Positions 24,640-36,976 of a stretch of DNA of 64,000 nt are shown here, piece after piece. The notes below the pieces were generated by a model that had not been told where the DNA came from, made no database searches, and worked only from the letters and a program-made list of their open reading frames with translations. The translations under genes were made by a program, and so were the position numbers. Source of the DNA: Pomphorhynchus laevis (lineage: Eukaryota > Acanthocephala > Palaeacanthocephala > Echinorhynchida > Pomphorhynchidae); contig WNNJ02003430.1 in NCBI GenBank assembly GCA_012934845.2, positions 93,001-157,000 on the forward strand, given 5' to 3'. The number at the start of each line of letters is the position of its first letter. The first letter of the stretch is position 1.

Positions 24640-26220
24640 AAATGAACAGGTAATCTTAGGTTAAAAATTTTCTGTATATTGTAGAATCCCATGCAAGGAG
24701 AAGCAAATAGTCTGCGATGCATACAAGATACTAGAATACAGTCTGTTAATTTAAGACGATGAAATATTCTCGTATTTGCAGTATTTTGTTACAGATAAAG
24801 ATATGATTTCCATAACACTTTCAGGTGCAGTATTTTCTTTCTGTTGTTGAACACTGCAGCTCTTGTGCTAATATATCACCTCCGCTAAATACGGAACATA
24901 TACTTTATCTTTACATGCACGCAGATTTATTAAAGTCTGTCGCGAATACATTATCAGATTTGGTGTGTATGTAAGGATTACAAAAGAAAGCAAAGATCAA
25001 ATTCGTTACTGTGCCAGTAGGCAAGCGCAGATGTTTGCTGTTAATGTAAATCCGAAAGTCAAATTAAGCGAAATAGCGGACTGATGAGATATAAGGCCAT
25101 TTAAAAAGATAGAGAGCGAGCAATTGAAAGACAACTACAGCAAGGTGGCAACTCGACAAAACATCTTCCTTAAAGAAACTTGCTATGCTGCGAGCGCAGC
25201 GGGGTAATAAATGCAGCTGCTTAATCACTCTCTTTGTGATTACCAAATCCTGGGACTCAACGCTGATGCCTTTCCCTTTAATTCGTCAAAGTACCTGCAG
25301 GAGATTTATATAAAGCTAACGATATGATGGTGTTGTAATGCGTTTAAATAGCAAATGTTATTACTAGCGACACCTGGAATGATTGATTATTGATGTGTTG
25401 TGCCCAGGAGGGAACCGCATCAAAGATGGTGAATCCAATTAGAAAATGATTAATCTAGGTATGTTGCTAATAAGATCGATGGTATACCGAAAGTTTGCGC
25501 AACTTTTAAGTGATCTGCTGACATGCAACCTTTTATTGTGACATGTTTCCATGCGAAAGTGTGGAAGCTGTGTGTCTAATTGTTGCTCTCATGCAGACTA
25601 CCGCCAGCTATCACCGTTACTGCAGCGTTCTTCTTACGTTGTTATGTAACGCTTCATATCCCGAATGAAGCGTGACATATCCCGCAGCTATGGTTCGATC
25701 ATGAACTATTGAAATGATCCCTTGCTCGCTCGGGTTCTCGAAACTTAAACGGATAGATGAAATTGTTCTTATGCAAAGTCGGATAAGGAGATGATTTCGT
25801 GGGGGAGAAGAAAAGAGGCGCAACTCATAGCAGAGTTGCGTCGTCGTTGTTGGCTCTCGTTTGCCAAACGTTTGGATGTCGTTTGCCAAAAGTTTTTTGT
25901 TTATTTTTAGATTTTTGTTTACAATTTGTAACAGTTAAATGACAACACGCACGGAATGTCAACGACGAGAATAATTTCTTTACAGTTTGAAAAGTGACTG
26001 TTCTCCTTTGCTGACCAAGAGATGGTAATTAGAGCAAATTACCTAGGAAATTACTGGAGAGGAGAAACGGGAGCAAATTACCTCTAATTGGAGATTACTG
26101 GAGAGGAAGAGCGGGATTGAAATTGAGAGTGCTGCAACTAAGTAAGTTGCATTATGACGGTGAGAAAGTGAGGACAAATGAGATCTTCAAACAATATGTT
26201 TACAAAGACCTATGTGTGTT
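24640..26220. other. GC-richer tract of unknown origin
   Basis: GC content is visibly above the surrounding DNA from about 25000 to 26180. Minus-strand ORFs (25064-25246, 60 codons; 25617-25889, 90 codons) match nothing I know. A 60-bp unit is partly duplicated at 26030-26120 (GAGCAAATTACCT and ATTACTGGAGAGGA occur twice). It could be a decayed transposon or lie over upstream exons of the Tudor gene. Confidence 0.3.
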
Positions 26221-26613
26221 TATACATTGGACTATTCAAAGATCCACATGCTCCTTGAATTGATGCGATAAATTTGCTTTTATTCTGCTAAATCGAAGAG
26301 TAGAAATCATATGTTCAATATTTGATCTATCTAGTCTTCAAGAAAAATGTCAGTTTTACCTATTTTGATCTTAGATTACAATCATTTTAAAAGATGAAAC
26401 GTTACAAAAAAACATTACTTTAAAAATAAGCAAGCCATTATCTTAAATTCAATAAGTATTATCTTAGATGTTTTTAAGGAGGAATGTTAACGTATTGGCG
26501 TGGATAAAAGCAGGAATCATTTACTAAATCAATTTCATACATATAATAATTAACTAAAATTTGTACTTAAATTAGCATACATATTAAAATCGATCTAATA
26601 AATATGTGAATTT

Positions 26614-26802
26614 AATATAATGTAAGCATTTTTTATATAATGTAAACATTTTATAATGTAAACATTATATAATGTAAACATTATATAATGTAAACATTAT
26701 ATAATGTAAACATTATATAATGTAAACATTATATAATGTAAACATTATATAATGTAAACATTATATAATGTAAACATTTTATAATGTAAACATTATATAA
26801 TT
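26614..26802. repeat. 16-bp minisatellite
   Basis: About eleven copies of AATGTAAACATTATAT in tandem, with two length variants at the edges. Each unit is nearly palindromic (ATGTAAACATTATA), so the array could form alternating hairpins. Confidence 0.9.
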
Positions 26803-28069
26803 ACATCATATTATATTATGTAGTATAATATACTGTTTATCCGTTCATATCAACATTTTGTTTCTTCCTTGTCTAGACGATACCGGTCTCATCGTTCATA
26901 AAAGTATTAATGAACTTAAAGTGTTAAAAACTTAAAGTGTTACTAACTAATAAATTGTTAATTAACAATTAACCATTAATGACGTCTAATGACCTCTAAT
27001 TCTTATTACATCAATGACCTCTAATTCTTATTCTGATTGGATTAATTTAACTACAGAGTGTTCTGCTGAAGTATGAAATTTCTATTTTTATTTTCCCTTG
27101 GTAATTAAATTCAACGATGAATCTACGAAATGTTCGATAAAGAACGACGAGCTTGGAGCTTACGAAATAGAGCAGCAACTCGAGTTACAGTAACTCGTCT
27201 TCCACTCTTGTTGATAAATCACATGTCTAAAGAGGCAAACCCGTGTTCGAGTCCTGGTAATGCGAAATGTATGGATTTCTTTCGCAGCCATTTGAATTGG
27301 CCTTTGCATCAAAGGAATCAAGTAATTTTTAAAAGACAAAAATGCTTGTCACCAGATTGCTACTGACTGTTCAGATATGCTGCTCAATATAAACAATACT
27401 TAACATACAAACAACCCATAAACAAACTGACTATGTCCTGAGTTCGTTTTCTGTCGGTGCTCCTTTGATGTTTAAATGTCATTGAAATTCGACGTGAAAA
27501 TCCATGATTTAATGACATATTAACAACATAAAATTCAATAAATTTATAATCAAAAACTGATTACTAAATACCTCACTTATCGCATTTTGTACATAAATTT
27601 TGTAAATACATTTGTAAATAATTATCATAATTAATACTAATTAATATTAATATCAAATAAATATAATATTTCCCCTTTTCTGGATTTCTTATAGTGTCAC
27701 AATCCGTATTCACTTGCCTGATAGTTGTTTAGCTAATGAATAAAAATAAAAAATATATATTTTTTAGAAAAATATTAATAAATGATATTAAATATTAAAA
27801 TTGATAAAGACTTGGCTAAAATATTTATCAATCTATTGGTAACAACCGAATAATACTGATTGGTTTTAACATTCATGGGAGTAAGCCAAATATAAATTAG
27901 TTATTTATTTTTGACCTGAGGTCGTTTTCTGTCAGTGCTCCTTTGATATTTAAATATAATCTAAATTCGGTAGCATAACAATTTGTCTTCTTGCAGTTCA
28001 TTGTGTTCTGTCTGTGCTCCTTTGATGTTTAAATGTCATTGAAATTCGGTAATATAATAATATAATAGT
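26803..28069. repeat. intergenic DNA with a 60-bp dispersed repeat
   Basis: The block TTTTCTGTCGGTGCTCCTTT followed by GATGTTTAAATGTCATTGAA occurs three times, at about 27438-27490, 27917-27970 and 28005-28052. A B-box-like GTGTTCGAGTCCTGG lies at 27243-27257. No gene recognised; the 78-codon ORF at 27130-27366 has no known features. Confidence 0.45.
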
Positions 28070-28235
28070 AATGAAGATTGAACTGGCTTCATCATAGGGT
28101 GCCCTACGTCTTTCGTCAACGCGACCTTGTGGCTTTAGCCTGTGCTTACAGAGAAGTCAATAGAAAGTGCATGCTCGAGGTTTGAACCCCGTACATAGAG
28201 TTTGCAATGCACACGCCTTTACCATTTATATTACT
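28070..28235 (-). repeat. tRNA-derived SINE, family B, left copy of a head-to-head pair
   Basis: Read on the minus strand: GTGTGCATTGCAAACTCTAT, then the Pol III B-box-like GGGGTTCAAACCTCGAGCAT, then AGAAGTC...CTGTAAGCACAGGC, CACAAGGTCGCGTTGACGAA, AGACGTAGGGC and TTCATT. This mirrors the right copy at 28245-28415. Confidence 0.7.
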
Positions 28236-28244
28236 ATTAATTTA

Positions 28245-28415
28245 TAGCCCCAGTGTCAGAATGGTGGTAGCGTGTGAATTGCAAACTCTATGTACGGGGT
28301 TCAAACCTCGAGCATGGCCTTTCTCTTGACTTCTCTGTACACTCGTCAAAGTCACAAGGTCGCGTTGTTGAAAGACGTAGGGGCACCTGATGATGAAGCG
28401 GGTTCACTCTTCATT
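28245..28415 (+). repeat. tRNA-derived SINE, family B, right copy
   Basis: Head with an A-box-like TGGTGGTAGCGTG and the B box GGTTCAAACC at about 28299-28308, followed by a body ACTTCTCTGTACACTCGTCA, AAGGTCGCGTTGTTGAAAGA, CGTAGGGGCACCTGATGATG, ending ACTCTTCATT. It shares its body with 41465-41557. Tail is short. Confidence 0.75.
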
Positions 28416-29290
28416 ACTATTAATTTATAATAGTAATATAAATTACATAGAGGTATAACAATTTGCCTTTTCACAGTTCAAAGCGAAACTTGGTGTATTC
28501 GTTTATATTTTGTTTCGTGAATTAATCATATCAAACAGCTACTACCTTAAATTTCTTCAGTTAATGACCTCTTAAAATTTGAAAAATTAAAGACGTACTA
28601 AGTGTCAATTTTAATCCTCTTTTAAGGAGTAGTCGTTAAACTTTTATCATGAAATAAATGCAAATGTTATATAATTAAAATGACATCACGTTATTATCTA
28701 TAGCATATTATTTTTATATAAAAATATGTATTTTTGTATTCATTTTTATATAAACAGTATTTTTTATATTCATATAAAATTAGATAGATCTTATAAATAT
28801 TATATTTTTACAAAGGTTCAAGACACAATGTGTTTAGAAAAGATAAAAATTACTCGACTGATAAAGATGAGGAGCAAATATTTAAAATAACTTGTAATTT
28901 CGATAACCCCGTCAATATGCAAACCAAACGTTGCTAATGTTAAAACGTAAAGTAATTAAATAACTTATAGAAGAAAGTATACAATAAAACAATGCCTGAT
29001 GAAATAAATAGTTATATAAACTTTTGAATTTATTGATTAAAAATTTTTGACGCTTACTGCTGGATGATGAGTAATGGACTCAAAATTTTTGTTTTACTCA
29101 TATGTACTGAGCAAAGCAACTTTTATCAAAGCTTTCAATACAAGAAAGAAATAATTACTGAAGATATTCTCTTTGGTTTTCTAAATAATGATGGACAAAC
29201 CCCATTTTTAATAATTAATTAAATGATCAATTAAACGTCTTAAGGTAAATTCGAATTGTTAATTATATATGGTTTCGATCTTCACTTGGA
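28416..29290. other. AT-rich intergenic DNA
   Basis: Nothing recognised except the motif GAGGTATAACAATTTGCCTT near 28450, which resembles 27976-27995. Confidence 0.4.
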
Positions 29291-29294
29291 TATT

Positions 29295-29750
29295 TCCGGC
29301 TTTTGGCAACATCTACGATTATGAAACTGGTGCTTGTTAGCTCCCGGGGTACAGTTTTACACGTTCTGCCTTTAAATTATAAAAATGTATCCAATGAAGG
29401 GATCCTATGAGAAAGCAACCAACGACAGCAATTAAAATTCCTGCCGAATAAAATTAGGATGATCCGGAAAGCACGTTGTTAGTTTAAAGAGGCTATGCCC
29501 ATGCTACTACGTTATCGAATTCTTAGAGATGCCTTTTAAATATATCACAAGGCAGCCGAAACGACTGATGGTAGTTCCCGATACTGATAAGTGCTGCCGG
29601 CTACCATCATATCGTATAGGAGTGATAACGAAGTCTGATCTGCTTGTAATCAAACTCCGGTTTTTGACAAAATTCTTGATTATAAAACTGTAGCTTGTAA
29701 GCTCCCGGAGCACAGTGTGAACAATTCAGCTCTGAAACTGCATATATAAA
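29295..29750. repeat. diverged direct repeat with a SINE A tail between
   Basis: 29300-29395 (TCCGGCTTTTGGCAACATCT ... GCTTGTTAGCTCCCGGGGTA) matches 29655-29750 (TCCGGTTTTTGACAAAATTC ... GCTTGTAAGCTCCCGGAGCA). Between them, 29540-29620 carries the family A SINE tail GGCAGCCGAAACGACTGATG with the hairpin GATGGTAG...CTACCATC. Confidence 0.5.
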
Positions 29751-29800
29751 TATATATTTCTAAAATGATCAGATTGAAACTGTGGCGAACTACATCGATT
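29750..29800 (+). repeat. solo arm of the 30027-30165 foldback
   Basis: TATATTTCTAAAATGATCAG then ATTGAAACTG and GGCGAACTACATC match the left arm and loop of the nearby foldback. Confidence 0.55.
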
Positions 29801-30026
29801 TACCCAAGTGTGCGCTCAGTAATCCAATGAACTCAAACCATGCGTAATCGAACGCAAAGCACAACGCTAGACACGTGTTTCGTCTTTACAGGACACTTCA
29901 GTAGCGTGAACATGACTCTTATCCAATGACACCTTAACACACACTGAAACAAATCTATGTGGTTCTCTGCTGACCTATAAATAGATTCAATTATATTTTG
30001 TTAAAGTATTAATTGAAAAGCAGCTC

Positions 30027-30165
30027 AGGATCCATGAGGGACTCCATTTATATTTCTAAAATATTCAGATTGAAACTGAACATTTTGAAACTGAAATAGA
30101 TGTAGTTCGCCCCAGTTTCAATCTGAACATTTTAGAAATATAAATGGAATCCCTCATGGATTCTG
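30027..30165. repeat. foldback repeat, 53-bp arms
   Basis: Arms 30027-30079 and 30113-30165: GGATCCATGAGGGACTCCAT...CAGATTGAAACTG against CAGTTTCAATCTGAAC...ATGGAATCCCTCATGGATTC, with a 33-bp loop. Few mismatches. Confidence 0.8.
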
Positions 30166-30239
30166 GGATGCTATTTAATTTATACTTTATATAAATCTTT
30201 GGGTAGGTGTTTGAATCAAGCATATTCTTCAGCTTGCAA

Positions 30240-30400
30240 ACTCTCGTCACTCCTAGACAGTCATGTGATAGCCGGCAGCCATGGTCAGTAAGATGAACTA
30301 TCACACGCCGTTTCGGCTGCCTCTGTGACATTGTGAAAATGCATTTCCGACATCTAGCTTAAATTGTTGGTGGCATTAGCTCTTAAATCCGACAATTTGC
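30240..30400 (-). repeat. tRNA-derived SINE, family A, copy 2
   Basis: On the minus strand: TTAAGAGCTAATGCCACCAA, TAGATGTCGGAAATGCATTT, TCACAATGTCACAGAGGCAG, CCGAAACGGCG, then the hairpin GTGATAG...CTATCAC. The tail hairpin is kept by different bases in the copy at 29540-29620 (GATGGTAG...CTACCATC), which suggests the pairing itself is kept. Confidence 0.55.
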
Positions 30401-30599
30401 AATACAGACTATCATTAACCATCAGAGGATCAAACTTTTGGATGCTTGACTGTAAGAAACCGATATTGAGTGGATCAAAATTGTACTGTAGCACTGAAAA
30501 AGGATCTATCGAAAGGTCCGAAACTTTTGCCAAAATAAAATAAAACTTGCTTTAAGTTCTGATTCCAACAATTACTTGATATATATAGCATCAAAGATG

Positions 30600-31008
30600 C
30601 TTGATAACAGCGGTCCAGGATTCCATTGGAATACGGCAATATGTTGAAAGCTGCTGTCGGTAATTGACTGGACACCACTTAACTAAAGCGTAGTCCAGTC
30701 GTCTTAGATGACGACTTGACTATACTAGACGTCTGAGATGACCGGTAGCGCTCATCCGGTAGAGCATTTCCGATAAATGGCTTAAGTTCCAGTGGCAAAA
30801 AGCTCGTAAATGCCTTTTTTCAAAAGTCACTCAGTCAGCCGAAACGTCATCAATATGGCTCATACTACTGATGAGCGTTGCCTGTCATCTCAGACGTCTA
30901 GTAGTGGCGAATAGTTTGCTGATCGTTGAGTGTAGTCCAGTCAATTACTGACAGCAGCTTTCAACATATTGCCGTGCTCCAATGGAATCCTGGACCGTTG
31001 TTATCAAG
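30600..31008. repeat. nested foldback, 73-bp outer arms and 18-bp inner arms
   Basis: Outer arms 30600-30672 and 30936-31008 (CTTGATAACAGCGGTCCAGG ... GTAATTGACTGGA) differ at about five positions. Inside, 30725-30742 and 30884-30901 (CTAGACGTCTGAGATGAC) form a perfect second pair. The inner pair encloses a SINE family A copy, so the whole may be a SINE captured by a foldback. Confidence 0.8.
30735..30905 (+). repeat. tRNA-derived SINE, family A, copy 3
   Basis: The best head in the family: GGTAGCGCTCATCCGGTAGA resembles a tRNA A box region, followed by CATTTCCGATAAATGGCTTA, GTCACTCAGTCAGCCGAAAC and CTACTGATGAGCGTTGCCTG. The B box is poor. Confidence 0.5.
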
Positions 31009-31009
31009 T

Positions 31010-32789
31010 AAACGGTGGAAGCGGACATAACTGGGTTTTATGATCTCATACTACACAAAATATATACACATATATAGGGGGTATGTAATTTGTTGTCATG
31101 AAAGAAGGATTCAGTAGCTTGTTTTCAATTCCAAAGTCACCTTGTGTGAACTAGCAGCATCCATTAAAGGATCATCAGTCCCCATTATAATAGATCTTCA
31201 TGATATCATATGAACAAAATGATAAGCATGTCAGTGTGTATCTCGGACAAAGCAGTTTCTGTGGATCATGATGAACGATTTCATATATTGTGTGAAATCT
31301 GATAATCCTGGATTCATAGCCTAGCAGTCAAGAGCGCAAGCAAAATAAGAAAAGCGACAGCTCTAATCTCGGATGAGTCAAATTTCGAAAGGAGTTTGTT
31401 AGTGAGAGTGTATTTGTTTATTTTCTTTGACAAAGAATAAAAAAAATAAAAATATTGACTTATCGTACATATTAATTATTTATAAATAAATATTTTACTT
31501 CCGGAAACAAATATATACCGTTGAAACTGTCTCCTTTTAAAATAAATGTTGGATCGAATTGATAAACAGTTCGAGAGTGGTTCTCTCTATATGTCAACAA
31601 TGACTCCCCTACCTTTTTATAGAATTAATTTATTCTGATTTATTATGCCACATCTTTCTGATTACATCAAAATTATCAACTAACATTTATTCTTTATATA
31701 TTGTATTAAATTACCGTTTCATCTATTGCTGAAAACAAATGCTTATTAGTGAAAATTATGCTTAAATCGATATCACGCAGCCGAGAGTCGATTGGACCAT
31801 CGCACAGATAGCGTTATAGGAAATAATAAAGATCAGCAGCATGTGATAGGACGACATATTTCAATAATATTGCATAATTTTATTTTCAGCTGTACTCAGC
31901 TCTCTCGGCAAAAATGTACAGTCACAAATCAACTTATGTTATCTTTGTTGATAAATAATAGATTGACGATTGAAATAATTTTACCTTTTAATAAATCTTT
32001 ATAATTTGTTACAGTTTCTAAATAACTAATTTTAAATATAAACTTACTTTATTTACAACGATATTTTTGTCACTTATATAAAAATTATAGTGTCACAACG
32101 ACAAAAATGTCAATGTGATTGAATTTAGTGCATAAAACTGGGCTAAAAATGAATATTCACAAAATTTATAGATCGAATGATATATGTTTTAATGAATTAT
32201 CATCTAAATTACACAGAATATTTAAATTTAATTTCGGGATTTGAAAATATACAAAATAAATTTAATTTAATATGTTTTAATAATGTGATATTAACAAAAA
32301 GCGATTTAATAAACAATATTTATTTATAAAATTATATAAATAAAATAATATAATTATTAATATTATATAATATTAATTATTATTAATAATAATTAATAAA
32401 CAAGACTTATCAATAAATTGGAATTACTATGAGAAGTGTCGATACTTTCGTAAACAATTGCATAATTATAGAAATATTCAATTACATTTATTTTATCGTT
32501 TACTCATCTAATGAGTATATTGGATAAGTAAAAATTAATAATTTATATAATATTAAGCAAGTTTGTTTATATATATATATAAACCTTAATCATGATTCAT
32601 AAATAAGGCTAAACTTGTCAAGATCTTATCTTGATGTAATTATAGATGAAATAAGTTATAACTGGAAAACGATAAGTGTTTAGTATTCTTAGATAAATAT
32701 TTATAGTGGCAAATGCTAGCCTTTCAGCGCTTACAAGCACACGTAAAAGAAAAACAAACGTGGTAAACAAAATAAAATGTAAAATTTAT
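31010..32789. other. AT-rich intergenic DNA
   Basis: A tRNA-like stretch, CATAGCCTAGCAGTCAAGAG, occurs at about 31317-31336 without a good B box. From 31420 on, nothing is recognised; the ORF at 31792-32004 has no known features. Confidence 0.4.
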
Positions 32790-35711
32790 TTATTGATGAA
32801 ATTGAAGGAAGCATATGAATGGAATGTGGCAAGGCATGGGAAAAAATTTTGCGTAGGTTAGTTGAAGAGGTATGATAGAATTGTGGATTTGATACTATGT
32901 TGAGGGAATAGATTTTTTGATTACTTGTGGAGTAGGATCCATAATGCAGGTACGGAAACGTTGTTTGAAGAGTGGTAGCGACGAGGAAGAACGGACGTAT
33001 GCTGGTAAATACCAGGCAAATGGATCAGCGACGATGAAGTGCGAATGCGCTACTTACTCTAGTGTGGAGGGACGTGGAGAAGTAGAGAATTATTTGATCG
33101 CAGAGCAAAGAGGGCAGAATGCGAATCATCAAGATAATCAAGATGCAAGTATGATAGTGAGTGACAAAATAAAAGACGAAAGGTAATAATACGCAAACGA
33201 AATTCAATAAGAAAGTTATTATGGGTTAAGATAGGACGAAAAGTTTATTGGATAAATAAACTAAGTTCAAAGCGGTGAAGACCCAAGAGGATACGAATAT
33301 CAGAGTTTATGATACGATGTACAGGTAAAAGCGTAGATTTGGAAAAGTTGGCAAATAAGCCAATACAACAATCAATTATGGGAAATAGGGAGACGATATA
33401 AAACAAGACAAGAGCAGAAGCCAAACAGCCTACTAATGCGACGGTGGTCCCGAAGAAATAAGAAAGAAGCACGATCTTGGTCATGAGCAAAATTTTTGAG
33501 TGAAAGGAAATTGTCGAAGTGAAAACCTAGGAAAATCAGATTGTTAACGATTGGGATAATTATCGAATTAACAGATAAAATAAGTGGAATTAAGTCGAGC
33601 TGATGAAGGGTGATCCACATAATTTTAAACTTTTCAGGATTAAGAACTCTAGGAAGAGAGGAAATATGGTTGGAGATAGACAGAAGACAATTTATGGCAT
33701 AACTAGTTATGTCGTGGATACAGATATGATGCACATAAGATTAGAGGAGGATATCATCTGTATACTGCATTAGATGAAAGCTATGGTCACGAGTTATAAG
33801 ACAAGTCGTCGAGAATAAGGGAGAATCGATGAGAACATAAAACGGGGCCTTGTGGAACACCGTGCGAGATGTAAGAAAATATAGATGAAGATAAGTTTGA
33901 GTGAAAACAAAAATATTGTTTGAAGATATAGGATGTGAACCAGGATACAGTAGGAGCTGAGAAACCATATTCGTGACGAAGCCGAGAGAGTAAGATTGAA
34001 TGATAGACAATGCCAAATACAGAACACATAAAGAGAGATTATGACACTACATAGTTTTATATCACGAGCTTTGAGGTAGATCACTGAAATCCTTTTGACA
34101 AACGGGTTCAGTAGAATGATTAGAACGGAAGACAGATTGAAAAAGAGATTGATAGAGAACACTTTGCTATAGAACTTTCCAGTTCTCTAGCAATGTGCGA
34201 AGAGGTGGTAAGCACAGAGGGATGACAGACAACCTTATAGACTTTGCCAGAATAAACAGGAAGAAGATTAAATAGCTCAGGAAGTAATATGCATGATGAG
34301 TAAGACAAGGATTGATGATTTACATGAATAGATGAGATGATTGTAGTGATTTTAGATTGAAAATAAGAGGATAACTTGTGAGGATCGACGATGCAAGCAT
34401 ATTAATAGCGTTCAAGAAGATAATTTAAGGTTATCAAAGCATACTTTTGATCATCCGATGATTCGATCTTATTTTGCCAGAAAAATTGCATTTATTACGA
34501 AAAAGAGTTTTGGGAGCATCGAAGATTTAAGTAATTATCACAATGACCAGAAATAGGAGTATGACGACGTTTGAGAAAACGAAAAGAGACTCAAAGAACG
34601 ACATATAGGAATTGTATACAATGAGATTGTTGGGGAAGCGATAATATCAAGCAAAGGCGACGAGCGAAGGCGACGATTCCGCTATCATTAGAAGTACATG
34701 ATTTTGTTTAGTCGATAAGGCTACCAGAGTCAACAAAAGAAATTCGAAGGAACGTAATAAGAAATTTCAAGGTTTTTAGAATCAGTAAAAATCTAGGATT
34801 CAGTGACACAGAAGATCAAGTGATTATTGTGCGAAGATATCGAGAAATAAGTCAAATTTGTGACGAATGAAAAGTGTGTTAAGAAGAACTAGACGAAAAT
34901 AGCGTATTATATTATTGTTGTCTAGAGAAAGAGATTAAGGAGGAGATACATGTAGTCAACAAATGTTTGGACTTGGTAAACAACACGAAATTTTTCATTT
35001 ACATTTTTGATGGCAAGCGATAACTCGCCATTTACTTCGAGTCGACGTTTACCAGAGGAAAGTGGAGCGATTTTAGTGGGTGATCGATCGGGGAAAATAT
35101 GACAAGCAGAGCATGATGACACGAGTTTGAACCGTTGAGATAGGATAGTTGAGGCTTAAATGCGGTTCCTAAGAACAAAATTTAAAAGTGTGGGCGATAA
35201 GAATCGGGAGCAGAAACGGATTTATAAAAACGATTTACATAAAATGGAAATACATCGCTGAAGATAGACTGATTATCGGTAGAAAAAATCGTGGTAAGGA
35301 GCGAGCAAAAAGCGGAAGCATCTGTATCAAGACGAGCTTTGGGAGAAGAGGAATCAAAGGGCTCAACATTAGAGATAATCATAATCCTATCGCGAGAAGG
35401 AAATTGCTTATTTGAGAATGGTGGAGTAACGATAGTATTCGGAAAGGGTTCAAATATTCAGGGTTATTAGAAGCAGACGTGGGAGAGCGATACTATTGTA
35501 TAGATCAGTGCAAAAGGTTAGAATGGACAGGTAACAAAGACACAGGAACATGATTGGATGAAGATAAATTAGAACTATAATTGCCTCGCGAAGAAGTTAC
35601 AAGAACGACATTTGGAATGTTGGAATCTAGATGGATATATAGATGGTAAACGAATGGCTTATCACATAATCGGTGCTGGCATATATACAGAATCGAAGTA
35701 TTCCATTGCAC
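32790..35711 (-). mobile_element. LINE 2, CR1/jockey-like, near full ORF2 but decayed
   Basis: Sense is minus. From high to low coordinate: poorly recognisable 5' part (35711-34310, including CSACHIFPDRSPTKIAPLSS at about 35115), RT fingers (PVYSGKVYKVVCHPS at about 34260), a segment with VYHSILLSRLRHEYGFSAPT (about 34005), GVPQGPVLCSHRFSLILDDL (about 33860), QYTDDILL, the catalytic YxDD, at about 33765, the thumb (NPEKFKIMW; VNNLIFLGFHFDNFLSLKNF at about 33555-33500) and the C-terminal tail to about 32900. The thumb and tail match the fragment at 22615-23350. Frame breaks occur at about 34130, 33790 and 33740 and several more in the tail. GC content is clearly higher than the flanks. Confidence 0.75.
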
Positions 35712-36289
35712 TGCGGTATAATACTTTGAATGGAACCGTTTTATACTGACATTGGAACGTGTAAATGACGCACAAAGCCCATCACATGCGGATTCAGCAA
35801 CGATTTTACTGGTAATGTCTTTAATTGAGCCGTTTTGCTGCTATCGCTAGCAGACACAAATTACTATAGAACGAACGTGTTTTGTAACTTATAACAATAT
35901 CAGGATGTTAAAATGAATTACGATGATACACGATATCATCAGAAATCAAGCCATCACTGCCACCTTGAATCGCAAAATTGAATCACATGGTTGGAGGTAT
36001 GATGAGTATTAATCACTTCAGAATGGATCAACAGAAAATGTTGATCATTCATACTACCAGAGGAATCTGTCTGAACTGTTCTATTTTTGATTTGCCCTTT
36101 CATTTTTAGTTTATTAGTGTCACACATATATGCGCAGCAGAATCCAAGCAAAATTAATGCATAGCAGAATCCACATATATATTTCATATTATAAATCAGC
36201 TGCAGGAACAGTAATAGTTGTCCATACGTTTCAATCATCAATAACACAAGCTATTTTTAATCGATTCAAAAACAAATGTTTTTAAAACA
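35712..36289. other. intergenic DNA
   Basis: No gene recognised. The 97-codon minus ORF at 35954-36247 starts with a hydrophobic stretch (LQLIYNMKYICGFCYALILL) but has no other support. Confidence 0.3.
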
Positions 36290-36490
36290 AGTTAGATAAC
36301 TGAGTATACGTGTTTTCTATTATTTATAAATTAAAAATAAAGATAAATAATTATAAATAATAAATTAAATTCTTAATGCTTAAATTGGTACATTTATCTA
36401 ATATTTGATACAATTTATATTTATATAACGATAAAGTTTAAAATTAAAATTTAAAAATCAATTTTTTATTAATAAATAATATATTGAATA
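36290..36490 (-). repeat. Penelope-like element, outer end only, copy 7
   Basis: Starts with the family end motif GATAACTGAGTATACGTGTT and runs through the AT-rich segment to CAATTTTTTATTAATAAATA. The central hairpin part is missing. Confidence 0.45.
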
Positions 36491-36976
36491 TATATACTAT
36501 TATATAACTATTATATGAATAATAATAAAGATAGGAAAAATTCCGTAAGTAATAAATGTTCAGAGAATGTTGGATATCCACTGTTCCAACATCATTTATT
36601 TTATAAATTTTTAATTGAGATTTTCTTTAGGTATGTGAAAATGTAGTGAACATTTTGATATCCAGAACGAGCTCACTTAATTTCAAAACAAAAATATTAT
36701 TTAGCATATCAAAATATCATAGCGTAAAATCAAAAATATCGACATTTTCTTTTGTCGCTGTTTACCCAGTTTCTAGAATATTTTGTAATCTCTATAGATT
36801 TAACTTCAATTTTATACATTTATTTTTATCTTTAATATTTTCAACCTTATGATTTAATTATCAATACTTGTTAAACCAAAATTAATCATAATAGTTAAAC
36901 CTAAATAATTTGCAAAAATTAAGCTCCACTACAAAGCTTTGTATTCCATAAATTTCAGGAAAAGTAAAAACATCTC

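Noticed and set aside
27237-27260. tRNA gene suggested by GTGTTCGAGTCCTGG
   Set aside because: No A box at the right distance and no cloverleaf arms; at most a SINE scrap.
32917-33186. Plus-strand 89-codon ORF
   Set aside because: Shadow of the minus-strand LINE tail, which matches the copy at 22615-23350.
36646-36852. 68-codon plus ORF
   Set aside because: AT-driven composition (F, S, I, L) and no support from splice sites or family.
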